NCBI RefSeq assembly: GCF_014202335.1
Contig: NZ_JACHGP010000006.1
Location: 1-64,000 of the forward strand
DNA: 64,000 nucleotides
Source of the DNA: Mycobacterium sp. AZCC_0083
GTDB lineage: Bacteria; Actinomycetota; Actinomycetes; Mycobacteriales; Mycobacteriaceae
Direction of reading: 5' to 3'
Part shown: in pieces, positions 1-8,277 of the stretch
How positions within the stretch are numbered: position 1 is the first letter of the stretch
Layout: each line of letters opens with the position of its first letter
The notes under the pieces: model-generated
Databases searched by the model: none
Told to the model about the DNA's origin: nothing
Seen by the model: only the letters and a program-made list of their open reading frames with translations
Program-made: the position numbers and the translations under genes

Positions 1-375
1 TGGGCCGGAGTTTCACCGGGCTCCAACCAATCCGCTGGCCGAGTCAAGTCGACGAGGACACGTCCGGGCAATCCGTATCTCAAGGGTTCACTTGGCGTTT
101 CGGCGATGTCAGCGGCACGGTCGAAGAACACCTACTTCTGCGCGAAGTACCAACGGATCAGAGCTCGGCGCGGACCGATGCGCGCACTTGTCGCCGTCGA
201 ACACGCCATGATCATCACCGCGTGGAACATGCTCACCGACGGAGCGTTCTACCGTGAACGCGGGATCGACTACTACACCCTGCGTAAACCAGCGAAGGCC
301 AAAGCACGCGCGGTCAGCCAACTCGAAGCGCTCGGCTACACCGTCATGCTCGCACCACTGGCCGACACCGCATAG
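1..375 (+). CDS. IS110-family transposase, C-terminal part (cut by window edge)
   Basis: The reading frame is open from base 1 and ends with TAG at 373-375. The visible 124 residues start WAGVSPGSN, continue with NPYLKG and end in the conserved tail AWNMLTDGAFYRERGIDYY and QLEALGYTV. This is the C-terminal Transposase_20 region of IS110/IS1111-type DEDD transposases, which act on circular intermediates. The N-terminal catalytic half lies outside the window, so intactness cannot be judged. IS110 elements usually lack clear terminal inverted repeats, and none is seen after the stop. Confidence 0.8.
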   Translation, partial: WAGVSPGSNQSAGRVKSTRTRPGNPYLKGSLGVSAMSAARSKNTYFCAKYQRIRARRGPMRALVAVEHAMIITAWNMLTDGAFYRERGIDYYTLRKPAKAKARAVSQLEALGYTVMLAPLADTA

Positions 376-845
376 CCAGCAACCTGCGATCGATCACTGG
401 TCACCTGCTCGGGGTCACCATATTTTCGTGTCAGTGCTGTCTTTGGGCTTCGGCAACAGCGTGCGATCGGGTGCTGCGAATCATGTCTACCTCCTCCACC
501 GCCCGCAGCGTGCGCGGCCCCGCGGAAGCGGCGGCCGCACTGCCAGCCGCCGGTCGCGCCCCCGGGCGCAGCGATTTCCACTGGCGGGCTGGGCAACTCA
601 CGCAGTCGTCCGTCGCGGAGCTGAAGCGAATCGAGGCGGGGGAGTCGGATGAGTTGGCAGATTGCTTGGGTACACGGATGACACCCGTCCGAAACATGAA
701 TGACAAATTTCAATGGCATCCTCTGTTGCATTGAATACTTCAAGCCGCTCCATCTAATGGAGCGATTCAACGGGCAAAGGGTGTCGGTGGCGGCCTTGGT
801 CGCTGATGCGCTTCGCAAAGCTGGCAGCACAGATGGAGACCTCAC
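376..845. other. Intergenic stretch after the IS110 gene
   Basis: No convincing gene. Short open frames on both strands have low-complexity, arginine- or alanine-rich products resembling nothing I recognise. The right half contains the palindrome cluster at 731-770. The stretch probably holds the end of the insertion element and the promoter of the ABC transporter operon. Confidence 0.5.
731..770. promoter_or_regulatory. Nested palindromes, probable operator of the ABC transporter operon
   Basis: Three dyads overlap here: TTGAA-TAC-TTCAA (731-743), CGCTCCAT-CTA-ATGGAGCG (746-764, perfect 8-bp arms), and an outer TTGAAT (731-736) with ATTCAA (765-770). They lie about 75 bp before the substrate-binding protein start. 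Inference: a regulator site. The RpiR-type gene at the end of this gene group is the obvious candidate, but no binding data can be seen. Confidence 0.55.
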
Positions 846-1781
846 ATGACCCGTTCCACCTGCCCCACGATGCTTACGGCTGCCTTCGCCGCCGCCGGCC
901 TGGCGACGATGCTCACCGCCTGCGGATCGGGCGGCGACTCGTCGACCGGGGGCTCGCCCGCGTCGACAGGGGGTGCCTCAAGCGAACTGCACGCGATGTT
1001 GCCGGAGGACATCCAGAAATCCGGGGTCGTCACGTTGGGCACCGACGCCGAGTACCCGCCGTGTGAGTCCCTCGAGGGCAAGGCGATCGTCGGCTACGAG
1101 CCGGACCTGTACCACGCGATGGCGGACAGACTTGGCATCAAGATAGAGGACAGCTCTGTCGCCTTCGACGGGCTGATCCCCGCGGTGCAGAGCAAGCGTT
1201 TCGATATGGCGATGTCGTGTTTCTCGGACAATCTGGATCGCGAGAAGGTGGTCACGTTCGTCGATGATGCCTACGCGACCGGCGCCGTCTACATGCTTGA
1301 GTCGAACACGTCGATCACATCAGACCCGCTCACCCTCTGCGGTCTGAAAACCGCGGTGCAGCAGGGCCTCGATTTGGCTGAGCAGTTGCAGTCGACGATC
1401 AACCCGCACTGCACCAAAAACGGCAAGGAACCTGTTGACGTGCAGCAGTTCCCGTCCGGCGACGCCGCGCTGCTTGCGCTGTACTCCGGCCGCGTCGACT
1501 TTGTGCTCAACGATTACGCGGCCGCCGATGCTCTGCAGAAGGCCGCCCCCAAGCCGCTGCGACTGGTGACCAACCCGCTGCTGCAGAAGTACTACAACGG
1601 AATGATCTTCAACAAGGAAGACACCCAGCTACAGCAAGCCTTCTTGGCGGCTCTGAAGGCGATCGTCGCCGACGGCACGTACGAGAAGATAATGAAAAAG
1701 TGGGGCCTGCCGGACCTGATGCTGACTGAGCCCGGTATCAACGTGGCTGCCAGTAACCCCATCCCGACGCCGACGCCCTGA
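846..1781 (+). CDS. ABC transporter substrate-binding lipoprotein (polar amino acid type)
   Basis: A 311-residue exported solute-binding protein. A signal peptide with lipobox LTAC predicts lipid attachment at Cys26, followed by a Ser/Gly-rich linker. The mature part follows the bacterial family 3 fold: GVVTLGTDAEYPP, YEPDLYHAMADRLG, FDGLIPAVQSKRFD and a C-terminal GTYEKIMKKWGL. It delivers substrate to the permease encoded 3 bp downstream. The start is supported by GGAG about 8 bases upstream. The exact ligand cannot be read from sequence; glutamine, cystine or related amino acids are typical for the family. Confidence 0.88.
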   Translation: MTRSTCPTMLTAAFAAAGLATMLTACGSGGDSSTGGSPASTGGASSELHAMLPEDIQKSGVVTLGTDAEYPPCESLEGKAIVGYEPDLYHAMADRLGIKIEDSSVAFDGLIPAVQSKRFDMAMSCFSDNLDREKVVTFVDDAYATGAVYMLESNTSITSDPLTLCGLKTAVQQGLDLAEQLQSTINPHCTKNGKEPVDVQQFPSGDAALLALYSGRVDFVLNDYAAADALQKAAPKPLRLVTNPLLQKYYNGMIFNKEDTQLQQAFLAALKAIVADGTYEKIMKKWGLPDLMLTEPGINVAASNPIPTPTP

Positions 1782-1784
1782 TCG

Positions 1785-2750
1785 GTGGTCGTCATGCCGC
1801 CGAGCTTTGGGCAGACCCCGATCACCCGCTCCGCGTCGAGAGGCGTGGGCGGATCCAGCCGGCCACGCGTCGACGCCGCCCAGATAGCCGGCCTGCGGGT
1901 CAAGCGGCCCACACGTGCGCTGCGCTGGGTCGCCGGTGCATTCGTTTTGCTGGTAACCGCAAGCGTCGCCTACAGCTTGGTCAACAACCAGAACATCGGT
2001 TGGGCCACCGTGTGGCGCTACCTGTTCGACCGCGCCATCCTCGACGGTCTCATGCTCACGCTGTGGATGACGGCAGTCGCGATGGCGGTAGGCATCGTCG
2101 GCGGCGTCCTGTTGGCCCTCATGCGGATGTCGGCCAACCCTCTGGTGGCATGGGCCGCGCACACCTATATCTGGTTCTTTCGCGGTACGCCGGTGTTGGT
2201 GCAACTCATCTTCTGGTACAACCTCGCGGCGCTTTACCCGACGCTGTCGTTGGGCGTGCCGTTCGGAGGGCCGGTGTTCTTCACCGGCTCGGCCAACGCC
2301 ATCATCACGCCGTATGTCGCCGCTTTGCTCGGACTAGGACTCAACGAGGCTGCCTACATGGCCGAGATCGTCCGGGGCGGACTGAGTTCGGTGGAAAGCG
2401 GGCAGATCGAAGCTGCTCGGGCACTTGCCATGACCTACCCGCAGGTGATGCGCAAGGTGGTGCTGCCGCAGGCGATGCGGGTGATTGTGCCGCCGACGGG
2501 CAACCAAGTGATCGGCATGCTCAAGCTGACCTCCCTGGTGAGCGTGATCGCACTGTCCGACCTGCTGTACTCGGCGCAGGCGATCTACGGCCACAACTTC
2601 GAGACCATCCCGCTGCTCATCGTCGTGAGTCTCTGGTATCTGCTGCTGACGACGCTCCTGTCATTTGGCCAGACTTTTCTCGAACGCCGATTCTCAAAGG
2701 GTGTGCCCGGCCGTGCGCTCCGGGCGGCCCAGGAAGTGGTGCAGGCATGA
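1785..2750 (+). CDS. ABC transporter permease (polar amino acid type)
   Basis: A 321-residue inner-membrane permease. It has a polar N-terminal extension of about 45 residues, several hydrophobic segments from residue 49 on, the FFRGTPVLVQ signature of the HisM/GlnP family at 131-140 and the EAA loop around 209-220 (EAARALAMTYPQ) that docks the ATPase. The start is GTG at 1785; ATG at 1794 is an alternative. Its stop overlaps the start of the ATPase gene by four bases, so the three genes are translationally coupled. One permease gene suggests a homodimeric channel. Confidence 0.88.
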   Translation: MVVMPPSFGQTPITRSASRGVGGSSRPRVDAAQIAGLRVKRPTRALRWVAGAFVLLVTASVAYSLVNNQNIGWATVWRYLFDRAILDGLMLTLWMTAVAMAVGIVGGVLLALMRMSANPLVAWAAHTYIWFFRGTPVLVQLIFWYNLAALYPTLSLGVPFGGPVFFTGSANAIITPYVAALLGLGLNEAAYMAEIVRGGLSSVESGQIEAARALAMTYPQVMRKVVLPQAMRVIVPPTGNQVIGMLKLTSLVSVIALSDLLYSAQAIYGHNFETIPLLIVVSLWYLLLTTLLSFGQTFLERRFSKGVPGRALRAAQEVVQA

Positions 2751-3511
2751 GTCGGTTGATGGTGGAAGCCCGCGGTGTTTGCAAGTCCTACGGTGCCAAC
2801 GAGGTGCTACGCGGTATCGACTGGTCGGTGGAAGAAGGTGGGGTTGCCTGCCTGGTCGGACCATCTGGCTCGGGCAAATCGACCCTGCTGCGATGTATCA
2901 ACCACCTGGAGCCCGTCGATGCCGGGGTGATCGTCGTCGACGGTTCGCTCATCGGCCACGAGGTGCGCGGCGGGCACGTCGTCGAGTTGCGTGAACGACA
3001 GGTCGCGCGCAACCGCGACCGCATCGGCATGGTGTTCCAACGCTTCAACCTTTTTCCGCATATGACGGCCATTGAGAACGTGATGTGTGCGCCCATGACG
3101 GTGCGCAACACCCCGCGCGCCCAGGCCCGGGCGCGGGCGAGGGAGTTGCTGGACCGCGTGGGCCTGGCAAGCCGTACCGACCACTACCCATCACAGCTCT
3201 CCGGCGGCCAGCAGCAGCGCGTGGCAATCGCGAGGGCGCTGGCAATGGAGCCCCGCCTGATCCTTTTCGACGAACCCACCAGCGCCCTCGACCCTGAGCT
3301 CGTCGGTGAGGTGCTCTCGGTGATGCGCGACCTCGCCGGGACGGGGATGACCATGATCGTCGTCACTCATGAGATCGCGTTCGCTCGCGAGATCGCCAGC
3401 TCTGTGACGTTCATGGATGACGGCCAAATTGTCGAGTACGGCTCGGCGACCGATGTCCTGGACAACCCGCAACACCCTCGCACGCGCAGCTTCCTGCAAG
3501 CCGTGCTCTGA
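2747..3511 (+). CDS. ABC transporter ATP-binding protein (polar amino acid type)
   Basis: A 254-residue cytoplasmic ATPase that drives the transporter encoded just upstream. Walker A GPSGSGKST is at 38-46, the Q-loop glutamine at 98, the signature LSGGQQQR at 151-158, Walker B LILFDEP at 171-177 and the H-loop histidine at 208. It resembles the GlnQ/HisP group. The ATG start overlaps the permease stop as ATGA. Confidence 0.92.
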   Translation: MSRLMVEARGVCKSYGANEVLRGIDWSVEEGGVACLVGPSGSGKSTLLRCINHLEPVDAGVIVVDGSLIGHEVRGGHVVELRERQVARNRDRIGMVFQRFNLFPHMTAIENVMCAPMTVRNTPRAQARARARELLDRVGLASRTDHYPSQLSGGQQQRVAIARALAMEPRLILFDEPTSALDPELVGEVLSVMRDLAGTGMTMIVVTHEIAFAREIASSVTFMDDGQIVEYGSATDVLDNPQHPRTRSFLQAVL

Positions 3512-3551
3512 CGGGGCTCGACATCAGCAAGAACCCTACGAAAGGAATGTC

Positions 3552-4040
3552 ATGTCGGTAGCAGTCGATGAAATGATCGCGACGCTCGAGGCGGAGCGGG
3601 AAGCCATCTGGCTGACCATTCCCGACGAGGTGTCCGCCCTCGGGCGAGGTGAGGTGCCCCGCGGCACGGGCGCTCGCGGGCAGTACCTGTCCACGCTGAT
3701 GTTCGCGGAGGGCGAGGCGCGCACCCTGTCTGACGAGATGCTGTGGGGCCTGATCCAGGTCTGCGAGATCGAATCCTCGGATCTGGCGACGCTTCAGTCG
3801 ATCATCAGGCAGATCATCGGCTATAAGGCCGATTTCTTCGACTTCGTCGGGCTTCCCCACGCCGCGTCGGTGATCCACAAGTTCGTCGAGGTCGCCGGCA
3901 GCACCGAGTCGCTGGACGATTTGCACCGGCTCTGCTCGGCGGCGATCTCCTACGCCAACCGCCTACACATGACTGTCGATGCGGTCTACCCGTGGGCGCT
4001 CGGCAACGCCTTTCCGAGGAAAGACCGCACCGCGAACTGA
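3552..4040 (+). CDS. Unrecognised 162-residue protein in the ABC transporter cluster
   Basis: I do not recognise a family. The product is soluble and looks mostly helical, without signal peptide or membrane segment. The ATG at 3552 is preceded by GAAAGGA at good distance, so translation is well supported although the open frame extends upstream. It sits 40 bp after the transporter ATPase and 42 bp before the DUF3830 gene, so it is probably co-transcribed. Context suggests an enzyme or accessory factor for the imported compound; that is inference. Confidence 0.7.
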   Translation: MSVAVDEMIATLEAEREAIWLTIPDEVSALGRGEVPRGTGARGQYLSTLMFAEGEARTLSDEMLWGLIQVCEIESSDLATLQSIIRQIIGYKADFFDFVGLPHAASVIHKFVEVAGSTESLDDLHRLCSAAISYANRLHMTVDAVYPWALGNAFPRKDRTAN

Positions 4041-4082
4041 GTCGCTCTCAAACCCGTCAAACCCCGAAAGGTCATCACCCGT

Positions 4083-4505
4083 ATGGAACTGAAATTCATC
4101 GTCGCCGGAAAAGACGTCTGCCGGATCAACGTCTGGGAAGACAAGGTGCCCAACCTGGCAAAGACCCTGCGCGACAAGCTGCCGATGAAGACCACCTTGC
4201 AGCACGGCAAGCTGATCGGCGACATGGTGTTCTTCACGTTGCCGGTTGTCGCGCCGTGGGAGAACATGTATCGCACCGAGGAGGTGGGTCAGATGCGTCG
4301 TGCGGAAAAGGGCGAAGCCACTGGTGCTGTCTGCTTCTACAGCCCACGTCAGCAGTTCTGCATCGTGTACGGCGACGACACTGCCGACGAGCCCCTTCAA
4401 ATCTCATACATCGGCGAAATCGTAAGCGGCGCACTGGAAATGCGTCTGGTAGGCCTCGAGACCTGGCTGAAGCAGGGCGCAATCGTCGAGCTCGCCGTTG
4501 CCTAG
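4083..4505 (+). CDS. DUF3830 family protein (cyclophilin-like fold)
   Basis: A 140-residue protein matching DUF3830 as I know it: an N-terminal beta strand MELKFIVAGKDVC, a central FFTLPVV and a late FCIVYGDDT region. The family is predicted to have a cyclophilin-like barrel; its biochemical role is not established. It follows the 162-residue gene by 42 bp and overlaps the RpiR-type regulator, so it belongs to the same transcription unit. Family members are often found beside transporters and amino-acid metabolism genes, which fits here. Confidence 0.72.
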   Translation: MELKFIVAGKDVCRINVWEDKVPNLAKTLRDKLPMKTTLQHGKLIGDMVFFTLPVVAPWENMYRTEEVGQMRRAEKGEATGAVCFYSPRQQFCIVYGDDTADEPLQISYIGEIVSGALEMRLVGLETWLKQGAIVELAVA

Positions 4506-5433
4506 GTCGGCCACGCCCGGATCCGTGGACGAGAGCCAGAGCGAGCCCGGGCTCGATACCGCGAAATCCGTGCCGTCGGCCGCGACGGTCGACGACCTGT
4601 TCGTCGACCGTATTCGGTCGGGGGTGCTCACGCCGGTCCAGCGACGTATCGCCCGCTACATCGGCGATCATGGCCCGCAGGTCGCGTTCCTCTCCAGCGT
4701 CGAGCTGGCGTCCCGGGTCGGCGTGAGCCAGCCGTCGGTCACCCGCTTCGCCACGGCGGTCGGGTTCAGCGGCTACGGCGCCATGATCGAGGCAGTGCGT
4801 GACGTGGTGCTCACACCTCGGTCACGGCCCCCGGATACCGGCGCTGGACTCAACCGCCTGCAGCTAGCTGTCGAGCACAGTATCGAGAGCCTGACCTTCC
4901 TGCGTGAGCAGTTGGCTGACCTGTCAGTGCTGCGCGAGGCCGCCGCGACATTGGCCGCGTCAAAGCCGATGCCGGTATGTGGATTCCGCGGCTCGGTTCC
5001 CATCGCATCGTGGTTCTCCTTCTTCGCCTCCAAAATCCATCCGTCGGTGATGGCGTTGTGGGGGAGCGACAGTCATATGGTCGAGAAGATCGCGCAGGCG
5101 CGGATGGCTGGCGCCACCGCGTTGCTGGTCATCGTGATGCCGCGTTACCCCACCCAGGCGCTGTTGACCGTTCGTGCCGCGCGCGCAGAGGGACTGAAGG
5201 TGATCCTGCTTGTCGACTCCGCACTCAGCCCACTGTCGCCTCTGGCCGACTTCGTGCTACCTGCGCCGGTTGACCCGGATTTCGTCTTCGACTCCCAAGT
5301 TGCGCCCCTGCAGATGGCTGCGGCGCTGCTGGAACTCATCGCCGATCACGACGGCGAAGGCACCCAGAAGCGCCTCGATCGCCTCGAGGAGCTGGCCGCT
5401 GACTACGAGTTCTTCCTCTCTGCCGGTCAGTGA
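4498..5433 (+). CDS. RpiR-family transcriptional regulator (HTH plus SIS domain)
   Basis: A 311-residue regulator. The N-terminal HTH_6 region spans about 35-105 (LTPVQRRIARYIGDHG, LASRVGVSQPSVTRFATAVG). A SIS sugar-isomerase-type domain follows from about 150 to 290 (MPVCGFRGSVPIASWF, AGATALLVIVMPRY). RpiR proteins sense a metabolite through the SIS domain. The start is TTG at 4498, overlapping the DUF3830 stop; GTG at 4525 is possible. As last gene of the transporter group it is the likely local regulator and may bind the palindromes at 731-770. Confidence 0.88.
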   Translation: MPRSATPGSVDESQSEPGLDTAKSVPSAATVDDLFVDRIRSGVLTPVQRRIARYIGDHGPQVAFLSSVELASRVGVSQPSVTRFATAVGFSGYGAMIEAVRDVVLTPRSRPPDTGAGLNRLQLAVEHSIESLTFLREQLADLSVLREAAATLAASKPMPVCGFRGSVPIASWFSFFASKIHPSVMALWGSDSHMVEKIAQARMAGATALLVIVMPRYPTQALLTVRAARAEGLKVILLVDSALSPLSPLADFVLPAPVDPDFVFDSQVAPLQMAAALLELIADHDGEGTQKRLDRLEELAADYEFFLSAGQ

Positions 5434-5810
5434 GGCTCGGCCGCGAGCACGGTGGTCGCAGCGTTCGGAGTGAAGCTCGTCAGGTCGGTCGTGTCAGTTC
5501 CGACCTTGACGCCAGCACGCTGACCGGACCGAACGCTCCCTTTCATCTCTGCGCGCAGGGCGAGCAACTCGTCGGCGCAGCGGCGTGCGGCGCAGGCCGC
5601 GCCCAGGACGTCGTATTCCCACGGATCGGCACCACTCGCCGGCAACCAGAGGTTGCCGCGGTCATCTGGAACGCTCGAGCCGACGCGAGGGAGCGGCGCC
5701 AGCCTTCCCGCCGCTGTGGGTCGTAAGGCTGCTGTGAGTAAGGCTGCTGCGGCGGCCCGGGTGGACGAGGTCCCCAGTTCGGCCCGGGTACACGCGTTGC
5801 CCGCCTCGGC
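5427..5810 (-). pseudogene. Remnant of a proline-rich protein gene, frameshifted
   Basis: On the minus strand two different frames give natural-looking protein. The upstream part (about 5810-5720) reads PGPNWGPRPPGPPQQPYSQQ followed by PYDPQRREG. The downstream part (about 5702-5430) reads VGSSVPDDRGNLWLP and then GADPWEYDVLGAACAARR, ending in TAA/TGA-bounded sequence near 5427. One missing base near 5705-5712 would join them. No clean start is visible and the upstream end runs into the GH9 start, so this may be a decaying gene. Family not recognised. The stretch 5434-5829 otherwise holds nothing recognisable. Confidence 0.38.
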
Positions 5811-5829
5811 GATCCGGCATTCTCAACGC

Positions 5830-7731
5830 ATGACAACACGTCGTGTCCACCGGCGGCCTGCCGCCGCCTGTGCCGCCGTCGTGCTCGCGGCCGCGATCTT
5901 GGCGGCATGCTCAGGCCCGCAGTCCACGGCACCGACCGAAGGAACCGACGTGCACGCGGTGCTGCGGTTCGATCAGGTCGGCTATATCTCGGGAGAGACG
6001 AAAACCGCGTACGTGATGGGGGATAACACACTGGGCGACAACGGTTTCACCCTTCGAGACGCTCAAGGGAAACCCGTAGTGACCGGAAGGCTGGGTGCCA
6101 GCCGCGGCGCATGGAACGCGCGCTATCCGTCCGTGTACCCGGTCGACTTCACCGCCGTCACCACACCGGGGACCTACACGCTCACGGTCGACGGGGTGAA
6201 CGCCTCAGCCGCGACCATCCGCATCGACTCAGCAGCTGCGCTCGCGTTGCCGTTACTGACCCAGAACGTCCAGTTCTTCCGAGCCCAACGCGACGGCGCC
6301 GACGTCATCGCCTCGGTGCAGAGCCGCAAGCCGTCACATCTGAACGACAACACGGCGGCCATCTATGAGGCTCCTACGTTCACCGACGATGGCACCGTGT
6401 TGACAGGAGACCTCGTGCCGACCGGGACCACCGTCGACGTCGAGGGCGGCTGGTTCGACGCCGGTGACTTCCTGAAGTTCACCGGGACGACCGCGTACGC
6501 CACCGCCGATCTCCTGCTTGCCCAGCGCACCGAGATGGAGGCGGGCCTCGGAGTGACGCCCGGCCTGGCCGCCGAAGCGCTGCACGGACTGTCGTGGTTG
6601 ACGAAGATGTGGGACCCGAAAACCGGGGTGCTCTATGCCCAGGTCGGCACCGGGGTGGGCAACGACGACGTCATCAGCGACCACGACGTCTGGCGACTGC
6701 CCGAGTCGGACGACGCGGAGACCGCGGCCGAGGGTGATCCGCGTTGGTGGCTTGCGCACCGCCCGGTGTTCGCCGCCAATGAGGCGGGCGATGCGGTGCC
6801 GCTCAATCTCGCGGGCCGCGTCGCTGCGGCGTTCGCGCTCGCTGCGCAGACGACCCGGGACCCGCGGGATGCCCGACTCTGGCTGGAGCGGGCCGCAGCG
6901 ATCTACGGAGCGGCCGACACGTCCGACGATCCGGAGATCGTCGCGGCCTTTCCGGCCGAGTTCTACCCGGAGGGATCGGGAAACGACGACATGGAGTTCG
7001 CCGCCGCCGAACTCGCCCGCGCAGCCTTTCGGTTCGAGGACGGCCGCGCCGCGGACTGGGTGGCACAAGGCAGTCGTTGGGCGGCACGCTATTTGGCTGG
7101 CGAGCAGAAGGGCACCCTCGAACTCGGCGACGTGAGCGCTCTCGGCCACGCCGAGCTGATCGCCATGCACACCCCTGACTCGCTGGCGCTCGTGGCCGAC
7201 CTGCGCCGGCAACTCGACGACGGGATGGCCAACGCGAAGACCGATCCGTTCGGGGCGGGTGCTGACCAGACCGGCTTCGACTCCGTACCGCACGCGTTCG
7301 GATTGGCCACCACGGCAACCCTTTACGAGCGCGTCTCCGGTGACGATCGCTACGCGCGCTTCGCCTCTGAGCAGCGCTCGTGGGTCCTGGGTGCCAACGC
7401 GTGGGGCACCAGTTTCGTCATCGGTGCCGGCGCCGTGTCACCCCGGTGCCCAGAACACCAGGTAGCCAACCTCGCCGGCGGCGGTCCACTGGTCGGCGCG
7501 GTCGTCAACGGCCCGAATGCCGCCGACCTCCTCAAAGAACTCAATCGATTCGACACGATGAAGGAGTGCTCGTTCGCCGGCCCCGAGGGCACCACGTTCA
7601 GCGAATTCGACGGACATGGCGCACGCTACGTCGACGATGTCGGTGCCTGGCAGACCGTCGAGCCAGCTTTGGACTTCACCTCGACCGCCGCGTACTCGCT
7701 CGCGCTCACAGCCACGCAATCCCGCCGCTAG
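5830..7731 (+). CDS. Glycoside hydrolase family 9 lipoprotein (putative endoglucanase)
   Basis: A 633-residue protein. A signal peptide with lipobox LAAC predicts lipidation at Cys27, so it should sit on the outer face of the cell membrane. An N-terminal Ig-like domain (VLRFDQVGYIS, about 43-135) precedes a GH9 catalytic domain. GGWFDAGDFLKF at 206-217 carries the catalytic aspartates 210 and 213, VLGANAWGTSFVIGAG matches the family's LGxNPxxxSF region, and Glu611 is placed like the proton donor. The ATG at 5830 was chosen because it gives the signal peptide directly; no strong ribosome site is visible. GH9 enzymes cleave beta-1,4-glucans; the real substrate here is unknown. Confidence 0.82.
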   Translation: MTTRRVHRRPAAACAAVVLAAAILAACSGPQSTAPTEGTDVHAVLRFDQVGYISGETKTAYVMGDNTLGDNGFTLRDAQGKPVVTGRLGASRGAWNARYPSVYPVDFTAVTTPGTYTLTVDGVNASAATIRIDSAAALALPLLTQNVQFFRAQRDGADVIASVQSRKPSHLNDNTAAIYEAPTFTDDGTVLTGDLVPTGTTVDVEGGWFDAGDFLKFTGTTAYATADLLLAQRTEMEAGLGVTPGLAAEALHGLSWLTKMWDPKTGVLYAQVGTGVGNDDVISDHDVWRLPESDDAETAAEGDPRWWLAHRPVFAANEAGDAVPLNLAGRVAAAFALAAQTTRDPRDARLWLERAAAIYGAADTSDDPEIVAAFPAEFYPEGSGNDDMEFAAAELARAAFRFEDGRAADWVAQGSRWAARYLAGEQKGTLELGDVSALGHAELIAMHTPDSLALVADLRRQLDDGMANAKTDPFGAGADQTGFDSVPHAFGLATTATLYERVSGDDRYARFASEQRSWVLGANAWGTSFVIGAGAVSPRCPEHQVANLAGGGPLVGAVVNGPNAADLLKELNRFDTMKECSFAGPEGTTFSEFDGHGARYVDDVGAWQTVEPALDFTSTAAYSLALTATQSRR

Positions 7732-7746
7732 GTGGCAGCACCACGT

Positions 7747-7820
7747 GCCCCCCGGCGGGACTTGAACCCACATCGCGCGAGGTAGAAGCTCGCAGCTCTG
7801 TCCATTTGAGCTACGGAGGC
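7747..7820 (-). tRNA. tRNA-Arg (anticodon TCT)
   Basis: Last gene of the array. Complete cloverleaf with D-stem GCTC/GAGC, anticodon stem GCGAG/CTCGC and loop CTTCTAC (TCT, reads AGA), and T-loop TTCAAGT. Acceptor GCCTCCG pairs with CGGGGGG except for a G1-G72 mismatch. CCA is not encoded. The weak first pair suggests a rapidly evolving or slightly degenerate gene. Confidence 0.82.
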
Positions 7821-7834
7821 GAAAGGTGCTGGGG

Positions 7835-7910
7835 TGGAGCCGGATGCAGGACTCGAACCCGCGCCACCTGTTTACGAGACAGGAGCTCTTTCCCGTTGAG
7901 CTAATCCGGC
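7835..7910 (-). tRNA. tRNA-Thr (anticodon CGT)
   Basis: Perfect acceptor GCCGGAT/ATCCGGC, anticodon stem CCTGT/ACAGG with loop CTCGTAA (CGT, reads ACG), T-loop TTCGAGT. CCA is encoded at 7835-7837. Confidence 0.93.
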
Positions 7911-7923
7911 GGTGGCATCACGG

Positions 7924-7999
7924 TGCCCACGGCGGGACTCGAACCCACACGAAGTCCGGTGTAGGAGACCGGTGCTCTGTCCTGTTGAGCTACGCGGGC
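7924..7999 (-). tRNA. tRNA-Arg (anticodon CCT)
   Basis: Acceptor GCCCGCG/CGTGGGC with one G-T pair, anticodon stem CCGGT/ACCGG, loop CTCCTAC (CCT, reads AGG), T-loop TTCGAGT. No encoded CCA (CCG follows the discriminator A). Confidence 0.92.
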
Positions 8000-8014
8000 C
8001 ATGCGTGCTGCGAT

Positions 8015-8089
8015 TGGTACCCCTGAAGAGATTCGAACTCCCATCCACAGCTTCGTAAACTGGCGCTCTATCCCTTGAGCTACAGAGGT
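8015..8089 (-). tRNA. tRNA-Arg (anticodon ACG)
   Basis: Acceptor ACCTCTG/CAGGGGT, loop TTACGAA (ACG, reads CGT/CGC), T-loop TTCGAAT. The anticodon stem CCAGT/GCTGT has a C27-T43 mismatch and a T-G pair. CCA is encoded at 8015-8017. Confidence 0.85.
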
Positions 8090-8105
8090 GTGGCAGGTCG
8101 CACGG

Positions 8106-8178
8106 CGCCCCTGGCAGGAATCGAACCTGCAACCGCCGGTTCCGGAAACCGATGCGCTATCCGTTGTGCTACAGGGGC
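8106..8178 (-). tRNA. tRNA-Arg (anticodon CCG)
   Basis: Perfect acceptor GCCCCTG/CAGGGGC, anticodon stem TCGGT/ACCGG, loop TTCCGGA (CCG, reads CGG), T-stem GCAGG/CCTGC. CCA not encoded. Confidence 0.92.
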
Positions 8179-8180
8179 TT

Positions 8181-8266
8181 TGGGGGCGGAGGGATTCGAA
8201 CCCCCAGCCGCGAGTGACGCGGCGGCTCGTTAGCAACGAGCTGCATTACCGTTCTGCCACGCCTCC
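8181..8266 (-). tRNA. tRNA-Ser (anticodon GCT)
   Basis: Class II tRNA with a long variable arm (CCGCG/CGCGG). Anticodon stem GCTCG/CGAGC, loop TTGCTAA (GCT, reads AGC). Acceptor GGAGGCG/CGCCCCC has one A-C mismatch. CCA not encoded. It lies 2 bp upstream of tRNA-Arg(CCG) and 11 bp after the membrane protein gene. Confidence 0.88.
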
Positions 8267-8277
8267 CGAGGTGCGAG

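Noticed and set aside
471..734. 87-codon frame downstream of the IS110 gene
   Set aside because: Alanine/arginine-rich product with no recognisable feature and no ribosome site.
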